This document shows positions 1 through 10,604 of a stretch of 64,000 nt of DNA, piece after piece. Every line of letters starts with the position of its first letter. Within the stretch, counting starts at the first letter, position 1. Source of the stretch: Phyto melanocephala (taxonomy: Eukaryota > Arthropoda > Insecta > Diptera > Rhinophoridae). The notes under the pieces were generated by a model. It did no database searches and had not been told where the DNA came from. It saw only the letters and a list, made by a program, of their open reading frames with translations. Both the position numbers and the translations under genes were made by a program. The DNA is taken from contig OW799236.1 of NCBI GenBank assembly GCA_941918925.1, forward strand, positions 116,514,562 to 116,578,561, in the 5' to 3' direction.

Positions 1-952
1 TGGTAACACCACTATCAAATAAATAGAATATAATAGAAAAAACACCCAGTCAAAATTTCTTGTTTAAACGGCAAACCTAACAGATTTAATTGAAATGTTT
101 AAAACCGGCTAAATTTTATCATAGAACAACTAAGTAGAACTCAATCTGGAATCTGAGCATAATCTTAGAAGATGGAAGTATGTAAAAGTCATCAAATGTT
201 TTGAAAACTTGCTATGGGTTTCAAAATGGTGTGTCTGCGGTTGAAACTTGTTAAGAAGATACAAGTCAAATTGAATATGAGCTACAGGTCTACAGTTTTA
301 ACAAAGAAATAATTTCGCAATATATTCTTCCAATTATTTTTTTAATTAAAAACAACTTTCTATCATAAAATTTTTTTAAACAAAATATTCTCTATTTATG
401 AAAAACCTTTTTATAAAAAAAAATTATCAATAAAATTCAATCGGTTACAAGTTATATGTATAACAGTAAAATATAACTGCCAGCATTGGTCCTTCGAAAC
501 AGAAAACAAATTGTTCTCACTGTATTTATATTAAATAGCACGAAACCTTTGGGATAAACTAACTTTACAAATTATAATACATATTTTAAGAAGAAAAAAC
601 GAAATAAAAAAAAAGAAAATTCTTCTTGTATGCCTCGTTAATAAATTTTAAAAACAAAGCAATATTTTGTAGGTAAAAAATGGAACATTTTAAGATTTAA
701 TATATTATATAAAAAAAAACAATACAATTATGTAATATGGTACTTACATCAAAAAAATAATTTACATTATTTACATACAGACACACAAGTTATAAGCACT
801 TTAGAAAATTACCATTTTCAATGGGGTTCCAACCATATTTTCTTATTCTTACGGAAAAAAAATCTTAAAAAGGAATGAATAAATAAAACCAAACGTGGTG
901 GTGTTGGTAATGACTTCTCCTTCTTCCTCTTCTATTCCCTGCCATGTAAATG
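1..952. other. AT-rich flank downstream of oaf
   Basis: This stretch lies beyond the 3' end of the oaf reading frame on the minus strand. It holds no convincing gene. It probably contains part of the oaf 3' UTR, because several minus-strand AATAAA-type signals (TTTATT on plus) occur in it, but no cleavage site can be fixed. Confidence 0.35.
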
Positions 953-1339
953 TTATTTCGTCGAAGTGGTAAACAGCAACAGCAATGCTATTGGAGTATG
1001 AATGAAATTTCGATTAATCTTAACATTAAGTAGTATTTTCGTAGGAAAACAACTGAAGTAAAGGAGATTACTAAGAAAATCCCACATGATTTTATTGTTG
1101 CTGTTATTCGTCTTCGTCGTCATCGTCATCATCAGCATTTTTTTTATTGTCTTTTGAATTTTGTACAATGAGCATAAGATAATAATAATCATTATAATAA
1201 TATTAATTGGTGTATAATAATTTAGAGTATGTATTGTTGTCATAGTAATCATAGTTATTTGTATTATTTCTATTGTTGTTGTTCTTGTTGTTGTTGCTAT
1301 GGGTATTATTTGTCATGGGGACATTTGTTGCAGTTCTCG
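953..1339 (-). other. oaf: possible stop-codon readthrough extension of oaf
   Basis: Directly after the oaf UGA (1340-1342) and in the same frame come eight codons reading RELQQMSP, then a second UGA (1313-1315), then 119 codons with no stop down to 953-955. Both UGA codons are followed by C, a context known to favour readthrough. I recall that Drosophila oaf transcripts carry two adjacent reading frames separated by one UGA. The translated extension is rich in Thr, Ile and Asn and comes from ACA/ATA repeats, so its openness may be partly a composition effect. It could also simply be 3' UTR. Confidence 0.35.
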
Positions 1340-1626
1340 TCATTCATCCCATAAACATTGCTGTTTTTGTCGTACATAATATGAAAATTGCGAACATTTA
1401 CGACATGTCTTAATGCCACAACGATAATTGGTTTGTGCTGCCGCTGCAGCTGATGAATCACCAGCCGTTTTACCTTTACAGTACTTGAGACCACAGGGAT
1501 ACCAACCAATGCAGGTTTCTAAGGTACAAATGCAGGGTGCCCACAGACTGCTGACTTCGTTGCAACGTGACGATAAAGTATCGGGGAATTTTTCGGTGGC
1601 TGCCTCAAGACTCGAAATAGAAGAAC
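1340..1626 (-). CDS. oaf: out at first (oaf), last coding exon
   Basis: Coding exon 4 of out at first, a secreted protein conserved from flies to vertebrates (OAF family). The exon starts after a TTAG acceptor at 1630-1627. Its first two bases complete the Gly codon split with exon 3. It encodes 94 residues beginning SSISSLEAATEKFPDTL, and carries the Cys-rich C-terminal domain with motifs APCICTLETCIGWYPCG, RCGIKTCRKC and the terminal QQCLWDE. The ten cysteines visible here fit an extracellular disulphide-bonded fold. An alanine run (SSAAAAAQ) lies in the linker between the two Cys clusters. The stop is UGA at 1340-1342 followed by C; see the separate entry on possible readthrough. Recognition is by recalled similarity to Drosophila oaf and by perfect reading-frame joins. 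Confidence 0.93.
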
Positions 1627-1927
1627 CTAAGACGGATGTGTACGAAAAAAAATATGAAATAATGTTTAAAAACCTTTAACAAATAAACTCTTTAAATTAG
1701 TAAAACGCTTTATCTTGCTTTAAAACTAAATATGTGCAAGGCATTAAATTAGAAAAAATGCTAAAAATTTTAAGAAAATGTTTATATTTCTGTTAAAGTG
1801 AGGGAAAGTGATTTACAAAATACGACGTACCGATCTGCATATAATAACCCAAAAATTCATTTAGTTTTCAACAAACCGTTAAATTGGCAACTTAATTTTT
1901 ATTATCAAAAGTGAGTTATTCAATTAC

Positions 1928-2246
1928 CTGGCAATTCCGACCACGCCTTTAAATCGACATCCCTGACGTATGTGCCATCCACAGCCTCACCACATATACT
2001 TATTAGATGCCGGGTTATCGGTTGAGATCGATTTAGATGCACCCATGAGGTCATTGTAAACGTGTCCTTACCCTTATCCTCCTCAGGCGTACGTATTGTA
2101 CTGGGATTCTTTTGTCGCAATTTTGCCATGGCATCGGATGATATGAAATCACCTTTTTGGAATTTCGTTACAAAGCACATAACTTGATACAGATTTTGGC
2201 CACGTTCTTCTTCGCCCAAAACCAGTGCTTTGAGAATGCGTACTTC
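1928..2246 (-). CDS. oaf: out at first (oaf), coding exon 3
   Basis: Coding exon 3 of oaf, 319 bp. The acceptor is CAG at 2249-2247 after a pyrimidine-rich tract. The donor is GTAATT starting at 1927, leaving one base of a Gly codon for the next exon. It encodes EVRILKALVLGEEERGQ, then the conserved core with YQVMCFVTKF, AMAKLRQKNPSTIRTPEED and VRDVDLKAWSELPG. This is the most conserved part of the OAF family by my recollection of the fly protein. The join to exon 2 (IDFRN then EVRILK) is in phase 0. The frame is fully open and no damage is seen. A 302-bp intron with nothing else recognisable in it follows to exon 4. Confidence 0.95.
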
Positions 2247-2411
2247 CTGAAAAGAGTAGAAAGGAAAAAAGGGATGTAATAAAGATAATGGATTTGAGAC
2301 TTTGCTGAGAGGAATGTGAGTAATGTGCTGTTAGTAAATAACTATTAACCTAGATAGGCTTAGGCAGGTGTTTTTTTAGCGTTTAAGATAAGTTCTTGAC
2401 TTAGAATTTTC

Positions 2412-3176
2412 ATACCCTTCAACCATGGTGCCTTTGTTGTTCCATTATGAATTACTACAATATTCATTTTCGACCTCACATATTATATATTTTCTGCTTA
2501 TGAATATAGGAGTCGATAGAGCAATATATGTCTGCACGTATGTTTGTTGAGACTACCTTGCACATATGTGTATGTAATATCAATATTTTGGAAATATTCG
2601 AAAATGAATCGCTATTGAAATCCAGCACAATCAACCTATAACTTTCTGAGATATAAGAAAATAAACACTTCGTTGTTATAAAATTTTTCAACACTATAAA
2701 AATGTAAAGGCGCGTTTGTTACTATGATCTGCTTAAAAAAATTTTTAGTACAAATCGGTCACTAATAATTACAGTTTTAGGCAAAAATAGTTTGAAAAAA
2801 ACAAAAATTGTTTAAATATATTAAGTTACAAAAATTCATATAATTTTTTGAGACAAGCAAAGACACAAATTGCAAGCCATAGTCTCAAAAATTATTGCTA
2901 AGAAAACAATGAAATCGGTTTCAAACTAACTGAGATATAAGCATCAAAATACAATTGCTTCGGTTCGGTTTTTTTCCTAAATTAAAGAAAAAGTTCAATA
3001 TTTAACCCCCAGATTATTGGTATAAAAAAGCTTAACAAGTAGAATATGTAACAACTAAAAGTCAAAGACTTAAATCTTAAATCTAGGCTATGTTATGATG
3101 TGATAATTATACCTATGAACATGATGATGAAGGGTATTATTATATTTAGCACCGCCACCACCGTAGTCTTACTTGT
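2412..3176 (+). mobile_element. DINE-1-like Helentron copy in oaf intron 2
   Basis: A diverged copy of the INE-1/DINE-1-like family described at 55729-56505. It starts with ATACCCTTCAACC, keeps the block with GACCTCACATATTATATAT and AGTCGAT, and ends in GAAGGGTATTATTATATTTAGC followed by a weak hairpin and CTTACTTGTT. It fills about three quarters of the 1,035-bp intron between oaf exons 2 and 3, so most of that intron is transposon DNA. Confidence 0.7.
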
Positions 3177-3281
3177 TTTTTATTCAAGATTTATTTTATT
3201 AAAAAGGCCAAGCGCCATAAAAAAATCAGGGTAAAATCATCTTTAAAATAAAATAATCGTAAAATGGTAAAAAGTACTTAC

Positions 3282-3395
3282 ATTTCGAAAATCAATAATT
3301 TGCGTTATTAATGTACCATCCGTTTTTTGAAATTCTAATGTTATTAAGTCTTCACTGACATTTGAGGTAATGCTCTCCTGTATTACTTCACCGCC
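3282..3395 (-). CDS. oaf: out at first (oaf), coding exon 2
   Basis: Coding exon 2 of oaf, 114 bp and exactly 38 codons. The acceptor is TTACAG ending at 3396 and the donor is GTAAGT starting at 3281. It encodes GGEVIQESITSNVSEDL followed by ITLEFQKTDGTLITQIIDFRN. This joins in phase 0 to exon 1 (ending LLINVQNQ) and to exon 3 (starting EVRILK), giving a continuous OAF N-terminal domain. The upstream intron is about 21.3 kb and the downstream one about 1.0 kb. The exon is short enough to be missed by simple ORF length filters. Confidence 0.94.
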
Positions 3396-4544
3396 CTGTA
3401 AAATACAAGCATAAAAATACAACATAAATTATTTACAGAATTATTGAAACAAATGTTCATACGGTGTTACTTTAAGAAATCATTAATAAGTACCACAGTA
3501 CATATAATTTAACCTTCAAACAATTTCAATTAACTGAAAAATAAAGAAATGAAAAAAAAAAACAAAGTATCTCTAATTAAGTATGAACTAAAGTTGAACC
3601 CACTAGAACAAAACTATAACAACATTAACAGGGGCAAAAGTCGTGGCAGCGTTAAAAGGCCAAAAAGTCGTAATTGAAAAGTACAAGTACTAATTTAGTA
3701 CAAAAGTACATACTAGAGCAAGAGTGGAGAATAAATAAAGCAACAAAATATTTCAACCATGCAAAGTGAATTTCAGTGGAAAATCAAAAGTGTTTGAGGC
3801 AAATTTGATTTTCGAAAACTAAAACTGCAATTGCAACAGTAAATTGAAAGCATAACACCTGCATGCACAAACTCACGAAAGTACATATTTATTGTACACA
3901 TTGCAATACTGAACTGTAACAAAATATCGCACTAAAAAGCTATGTATATTCGTTAACGGAAATAAAGCACTAATTTCAAATATTAAACATGTAGGTATTA
4001 AAATCCTGTTTGTCAAACTAACTATGTATGTGTATATGTAGGCGTAATGTTCAGATGTGTACACCTACACAAATGTACATATAAAGCTAAATATATTTTT
4101 AACAGTTTGTTTGTCTGACAGTTAATTCTTCATTCACTTGCACTAGTTTCACATGTTTTTTGATACATAACTACGTTTAACAGCAACAAAAAGTAATAGA
4201 CATATTGCTACTGACAGACAGAGTCAGGAAGACAGACAAGCAAAAATTCCGACATAAGTAGAGAACGTACAATTAAATGTTTAACTTTCAACTATAAAAT
4301 GAACTATAGCATGATGTGTTTGTTGGCTGTTGCTGGCAATGACGACAATGATGTTGAATCGTTAGAAACTTAAAAAAATGGTTTCTACTTTCTATTTATT
4401 TAACGTTAACAAACTGTCATCTGCAAACATGTGGGCTACTTAAAAATTGGAATACTTTAAAGGAATGTTAGCAAACGTTTTATACTTATGTATATTAGTA
4501 AAATTTAAAAGTTTCCAATACATTTTTTATTTTAAAAAAATATA

Positions 4545-5000
4545 AGTAGTATTTATAGGAAATTTTTTTACAAATTTGCTGTTTATAGGAAATTTCTCAA
4601 AAATTTTTTGTTTATGGGAAATTTTTCAAAAATTTGTTGTTTATGGGAAATTTTTCAAAAATTTGCTGTTTATAGGAAATTTTTCAAAAAATTGCTGCTT
4701 GTAGGAAAGTTTTTCAAAAATTTGCTGTTTATAGGAAATTTTTCAAAAATTTGCTGTTTATAGGAAATTTTTCAAAAATTTGCTGTTTATAGGAAATTAT
4801 TCAAAAATTTGCTGTTTATAGGATATTTTTTTTAAAAATTTGCTGTTTATAGGATATTTTTCAAAAATTTGCTGTTTAAAGGAAATTTTTCAAAAATTTG
4901 CTGTTTATAGGAAATTTTTCAAAAATTTGCTGTTTATAGGAAATTTTTCAAAAGCTTGCTGTTTATAGGAAATTTTTCAAAAATTTGCTATTTATAGGAA
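4545..5000 (+). repeat. 29-bp minisatellite array, orientation A
   Basis: About 15 tandem units of roughly 29 bp. The core reads GCTGTTTATAGGAAATTTTT and is followed by CAAAAATTT. Each unit holds a small internal palindrome (AAATTTTT c AAAAATTT). Units differ by a few substitutions and the ends are more degenerate. The same unit recurs in reverse orientation at 7745-8045, so the two arrays together form a very large inverted repeat. Confidence 0.9.
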
Positions 5001-5616
5001 TTAAATTGAGTTGAATCATTGAAAACTCTGTTTAGCTTATAAATAGACAAATTATATGAAATTCGATTCTCATCCGCTTAATGCGGTGAAACATGCAGCA
5101 AAAGAATTGAACAAAAAACAAAGAAATGTGTGTACATACGAATGCGTGTACGTATGTATGTTAGTCGGTATTTTGTTCGATAATGCAGATTTAATGAATA
5201 AAATGTATAAGAAAAAATTGCCAACAAAAAAGCTAAAACCATTATTGTTGCTAAATGTTTAACCAGAATGCAAGTTTTACGCTTCCCCTATAGGTGTTCT
5301 AAAACGGTCAGTAGGAATAGCGTATGGTAACTGTCAGGTTTCATTAAAATTGCATACCGATTTTTTCTACTAGATCTTTAAATAATTCCACTACATGTTA
5401 TGTACAACATTAAAAAGCTTAAATACAATAGTTTTTCTTTTTGTTTAAAGAGGGTAATACCGACAGTATTATAAGTCAAATTTGGTGAAGTGGGTATATG
5501 ACTGCCTCTCACTGACAGGTGAACAAGAGTTTAATCCAAAAGTGTTGAGAAAAATGTACGGCAACAAAAAAAGTTGTTAACGGTTCTAGTATGCATTAAT
5601 CCATTGCAAAAAAAAA

Positions 5617-6512
5617 CAAGTAACAGTGCTATATTCGGCCGTGCCGAATCTTATATACCCTTCACAACGTGTAGTCATGCAATAACAATTGTTTTTATCA
5701 CCATTCATCCCATATAAAATACGTGCATACATACGTACACGTTAGAATAAATGTGGCATCGAATCCCAGCTGAGCCAAAAAAATTTTATTTTATTTTATT
5801 TATTATATTATTTATATTTTTTTAAAATTTTTTTTAAATTTTTTTAAAAAAATTTTTTAGAAAAATTTTTTAGAAAAATTTTTTTTTAAATAAATGTGGC
5901 ATCGAATCCCAGCTGAGCCAAAAAAATTTTATTTTATTTTATTTATTATATTATTTATATTTTTTTAAAATTTTTTTTAAATTTTTTTAAAAAAATTTTT
6001 TAGAAAAATTTTTTAGAAAAATTTTTTTTTAAATTTTTTTAAAATTTTTTTTTTGTAGTTTTTTTTTATTATTTTTTTCTTATTTTTAATATTTTTTTTT
6101 TTGTAATTTTTTTTGTTTGGTATGTTTTTTACATGTATGTATGTATGTTGTTGTTGTAATTGTGAAAAAAAACGAGGTGGTCGTGGTTTTTTGCTCATAT
6201 CTCAGAAAGTTATGGGGCGATTGTGCTGAGTTTCAATAGCGATTCATTCCTGGATATTTCCAAGAGATTGATACCATATACAGATCTGAGGAACATATAG
6301 TTGCTTCTAAAAGTTGATTTCAACCAACACACGGACAGACGGGCAGACGGACAGACGGATAGACGGACAGACGGTCAGGGCTTAATCGACTCCTCTATTC
6401 ATAAGCTTTCAGAAAATATATACTTTATGGAGTCGGAAATGAAAATTGTAGAAATTACAAACGGAATGACAAAGCTATATATACCCTTGTGCACCACAGG
6501 TGAAGGGTATAA
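5617..6512 (-). mobile_element. DINE-1-like Helentron copy with internal 143-bp duplication
   Basis: A minus-oriented, well preserved copy. The left end holds the hairpin ATTCGGCCGTGCCGAAT and TATACCCTTCAC. The right end holds GGTGAAGGGTATAA. It has the GAC-rich microsatellite (GACAGACG units, 6331-6375), equivalent to the GTCY array of DINE-1. A segment starting TAAATGTGGCATCGAATCCC at 5748 is repeated at 5891, an internal tandem duplication with a 143-bp period. It also carries the tRNA-like CATCGAATCCCAGCTG segment. Confidence 0.8.
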
Positions 6513-7744
6513 TTAAGAAAATATGTGTGTGCATTATTTCACCAACAACAAAATAGAAAACAAACAGCCAAATAACTACCACATTGTAAACTTTTCAACA
6601 ACTCTGTAAAGTGGAACATTAAAATGGCAAAAAGTGCAAAGCCATAGAAAAAAAAAATAATTTTGTTTGTTAAAGGTGAGAGAAATGCAAATTATTTTGG
6701 ATAGTTTAAGCTTTTAGTTTAAGCCAAAAAAACATGAATTAGTATAATTGAAAAATAATATAAAAATGTCGTCAACTCGTTAAATACTTTCATTTAAAGC
6801 AAAACATTAAAAAAGTTTTAAACTTTAAATAGATTTAAAAAAAAACATATTTAAAAAAATTTTAAATCCACTTGGACCTTCTCACAAAACAAAGGACGAA
6901 TAATTAAAGATGAATCTATCTCTAGCCAAGATGACGCGTGATTTTAATCGACAACTCGTTTTCATAAATAAATTTAAACACTCTTTTGGCAAATTACTAT
7001 AAATAAAATATTTTTTAAACAGTAACAATCTATTTTCAATTTGCCGCAGATTTGAATTTTTAAGTAAAATTTTAGAAGTTCTATTATACGTATTTTCATT
7101 TTAAATGTCATAATAATTTAACACTTGTTATTATTTGTATTCTTTTCTTCTTCACTCAAAAGAAATGAATAAAAAACACATGCTGGAAAGAAAAAATATG
7201 TATAAAAATGTAAATTTGTTCAATTATTTAACGATTTTATTGTAATCAGTACGAGTTGCTTACATAAATAATTCGTGTACACAACAACATCAGATACAAC
7301 AAAAATTGGAAAAACAATTTTGTTTTAAATACAAGTGTTATGTAGGTCTACACTTAAATTATAATAAAAAGGAAAAAGACAGCAAGAAATGTGCTGATTT
7401 GCTTAAAAATTTAAATAATTTGCAGAATTTTTACACAAAATATTTCTTTGTGCCAAATTGTGGCAACACTTTCAAATAGTCTGTCAAATAAGTTGTTAGT
7501 AAACATTTTTAGAAGAGAACGGAAACACAAAGAAAGTGATGCTCAAACTTTTTGACAAAGCATCCATCCATCTTCCACTAAATAGAAAACTTATTGCAAG
7601 TGATTAACAAAGAGAGAATTTGTATAAAAAAAATATCGTTTAGAAAAAAATCACTAAATAAAAATTTAAACAAAATATATGAAATAATAAAATATTTACA
7701 AAAAATGGTAATAATTTGTACAACAATAATATGTACAAAAACCT

Positions 7745-8045
7745 TAACAAAGCTAATTTTTGAAAAATTTCCAATAAACAGCAAATTTTTGAAAAATTTC
7801 CTATAAACAGCAAATTTTTGAAAAATTTCCTATAAACAGCAAATTTTTGAAAAATTTCCTATAAACACCAATTTTTGAAAAATTTCCTATAAACAGCAAA
7901 TTTTTGAAAAAATTCCTCTAAACAGTAAATTTTTGAAAAATTTCCTCTAAATAGCAAATTTTCGAAAAATTTTCTATAAACAGCAAATTTTTGAAAAATT
8001 TCCTCTAAACAGTAAATGCTTTTTTTAAAAATTTCCTATAAAAAG
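7745..8045 (-). repeat. 29-bp minisatellite array, orientation B (inverted relative to 4545-5000)
   Basis: About ten tandem units. The core on plus reads AGCAAATTTTTGAAAAATTT followed by CCTATAAAC. This is the exact reverse complement of the unit in the 4545-5000 array. The arms face each other across 2.7 kb that contains a DINE-1-like copy. The arrangement resembles Foldback-type elements, whose long inverted ends are built of short tandem repeats. It could equally be two insertions of one minisatellite-bearing element. Confidence 0.9.
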
Positions 8046-8920
8046 CATATACTGAAAAACACTTGCATTCTCTGCTCTAAAACATATCCTATTTATATGC
8101 TAAGTATTTTAGATTTGTTTTTAAGCTGTTCACACAACAAAATAATCATCGTGACGATAATGATGATTAGAACGATAATGGCGTTAAATAGCATTCCGTG
8201 GCATAAAGACAAGCCCAGCAAAACTAGAACAGCAAACAATGTAACAAGAGGAGTGTTAAGAAACATTAAAGTTACAAATATTTATTAGTTGTTTATTTTT
8301 TTATTTTATTTAGTATTTTCATTATTTTGTTTACGTGTACTTTTTCTGCAAAATTTGAGAGGGGAAATTAAAGTGACCTCGAACTTAAAGAAATAAAGTT
8401 AACGTTTAACACTTACTACTGTTGACTGTAAAAAAAAATTTGCATTTTACTTTTAACCTTTTTTTTAATTAGCGAAAAAATATAAGGTACTTTTAAATAG
8501 TTGAAATAATAAAACAAAATTTTTCTATACAAAGTAGAAATTTGCGTATTTTGTATGTTTTATTTCGGAATTTCATTTGCAAAAAGTTCATTTTCATAAT
8601 AAATTTTTTTAAATAAAATAAAATTTATGTTACGTTTAAAATAAAATTTAATAAGTCAAGACGTCCTTCTACGTTTATTTATTTATCTTTTTTTAATTGA
8701 CAATAGTTAATTACTGAAGCCCACCGCTAAGCTGCTGAACAGTCCATAAGGCACATTTATCGTGTTAATGTAATAGTTATATATAATTTCCGGTTTCCAA
8801 AAATACTGCCATTATTTATCATTTATAAATAAAAAAAGACTATATCTAAATATTTTTTGATAAGTTTTAACTATAAGTAATCGTCACTTTAAAAAGGAAA
8901 CAACTTTGTTTTATTACTAA

Positions 8921-9381
8921 CTAGCCAGGCCCGGCGCTCGTTGCTAAGCCTCTTAATGAATAAAAATGCATTCTGAATTTTAATTGAATATCAAGTACAA
9001 GTACCTCAAAATTATAACTTTTTTTATGGGCGTGGAACTTCCCACTTTTTTAATCACGAAACTGTATAGTCATAACAGCTCAGTAAGTGTGCAAAGTTTG
9101 AGAAAAGTTGGTCCAGTGCAAGTACCTCAAACTTATTATTTTTTTTATGGTTAAGGCCCTGCCCACTTTTGTTTTCCCGAAATTATATAGTAATTACAGC
9201 TCAAAATGTGTGCAAAGTTTCAGAAAAACCGGTACAGTGCAAGTATCTCAAAATTATAACTTTTTTGTGGGCGTAGACCGCCCACTTTTTTAATCACGAA
9301 ATTATAAAGTCATAACAGCTCAATTTGTGTGCAAAGTTTCAGAAAAATCGGTCAAGTGCAAGTAGCAAAAAATGATAACTA
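8921..9381 (-). mobile_element. truncated Helitron with 120-bp tandem repeats
   Basis: The left edge CTAGCCAGGCCCGGCGCTCG is the reverse complement of a Helitron-type 3' end (GC-rich hairpin then CTAG). It is followed by tandem units starting near 8998, 9118, 9239 and 9358, each with CAAGTACCTCAAAATTATAA and CCCACTTTTTTAATCACGAA. The same unit in the opposite orientation builds the element at 58259-58991. The 5' end is missing because the hairpin element at 9381 interrupts it. Confidence 0.65.
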
Positions 9382-9616
9382 ATTTTGACTTTATGCCTCC
9401 CCATCAGCTCGGCTGATAATTTCACCTATATAAATTCGCCTTGCTGTTAAATCTATATATCGTCGTTCGTAAATTATTGTGTTCTATATGTATAGGTTTT
9501 ATGCGTCACATAGAACACAATAATTTACGAACGACGATATATAGATTTAACAGCAAGGCGAATTTATATAGGTAAAATTATCAGCCGAGCTGATGGGGAG
9601 GCATAAAGTCAAAATT
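9381..9616. repeat. near-perfect 107-bp inverted repeat (hairpin)
   Basis: The arms 9381-9487 and 9510-9616 are reverse complements over 107 bp with one mismatch that I can find (C versus T near 9423). They are separated by a 22-bp loop. The outer arm sequence (GATGGGGAGGCATAAAGTC) and the inner one (CAGCAAGGCGAATTTATA) resemble the terminal sequences of the TIR family at 52630-53350. The structure may be two fused ends of that family. Confidence 0.9.
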
Positions 9617-9890
9617 TGCAGCATTCGCCTTAATATCATTTATTGATGCAGGAATGGAAAATGAGATTTTGGTTTCGGTATTAAACAATTAACTTAAGTG
9701 TACTTTTTGATAACAAATGTAAAAAATTTACTTTTGCACCATTTATAATGGTTTTTACAAAAATGTATAACTTTTTAATAACATTTTTTAATTCAAACAT
9801 ATCCTAGCAACTTTTCCATCCCTGATATACGAATTGGCCTTGACATAAAACATCCCCTAAAAAGTTGATTTGTTGATCAATTCGCCATTG
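9617..9890 (-). mobile_element. partial TIR element related to 52630-53350
   Basis: This stretch contains TTTTCCATCCCTGATATACG, GAATTGGCCTTGACATAAAA, and AACTTAAGTGTACTTTTTGA. Their reverse complements occur in the same order at 52690-52840 (for example TCAAGGCCAATTCGTATGTT and AAAAGTACACTCAAGTTAAT). It therefore belongs to the same unclassified TIR family as that element, probably as the body that goes with the adjoining hairpin. Confidence 0.55.
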
Positions 9891-10075
9891 CATATACATA
9901 CATACATAAATACCTGTATGAATAAGCCTGGTTTAATAGTTAGTCAAAAGAATTCTTAATATACTACAATTAGGAAATACAAAACAATTTGAATGTCAAT
10001 CACCCAGACAGTAGGCATTTAAAAACACTTAAGTATTAATAATGCCTTTTTCTACTTTTTGAAATTTTTAATCAA

Positions 10076-10604
10076 TCCCTATTCATCTCATATGAAATAT
10101 ATGCATACATATAAAAAACATACAATTGTAAAATTATAAACTGAGTTTATGTATAAAGTTAAAAAAAAAAATAAAAAAAATTAAATTAAATTAAAAATAT
10201 ACAAATAAAAAATGTTTTTTTGGCTCAGCTGGGATACGATGACCAGTATACCACGTTTGTATGTATCTGTTGTATGTTGTTGTTGTGAAAAAAACGAGGT
10301 GGCCGTGTTTTTTTCCTCATATCTCAGTTATTTATTTACCGATTTTTCTGATTTTCAATACAGATTTGCGCCCGAATATTTTTGGTATTTTAATACCTCA
10401 CGCGGGTCCAGGCGATGTCGACTTCAAAAAGTTGATTTCAACAATTGCACGGACAGACTGACAACGCTTAATCAACTCCCCTATTCATAAGCTTTCAGAA
10501 AATATATTCTTTATGGAGTCTGAAATAAAAATTGTAGAAATTTCACACGCAATGACAAACCTATTTATGTATACCCTTTATCAATTTTGTCTGAGGGGTA
10601 TAAA
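10076..10604 (-). mobile_element. DINE-1-like Helentron copy, 3' hairpin missing
   Basis: A partial minus-oriented copy that contains GGCTCAGCTGGGATACGATG, the GACAGACTGAC remnant and ATAAGCTTTCAGAAAATATA. It ends in GAGGGGTATAAA. The hairpin terminus expected at its left is absent. Confidence 0.65.
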
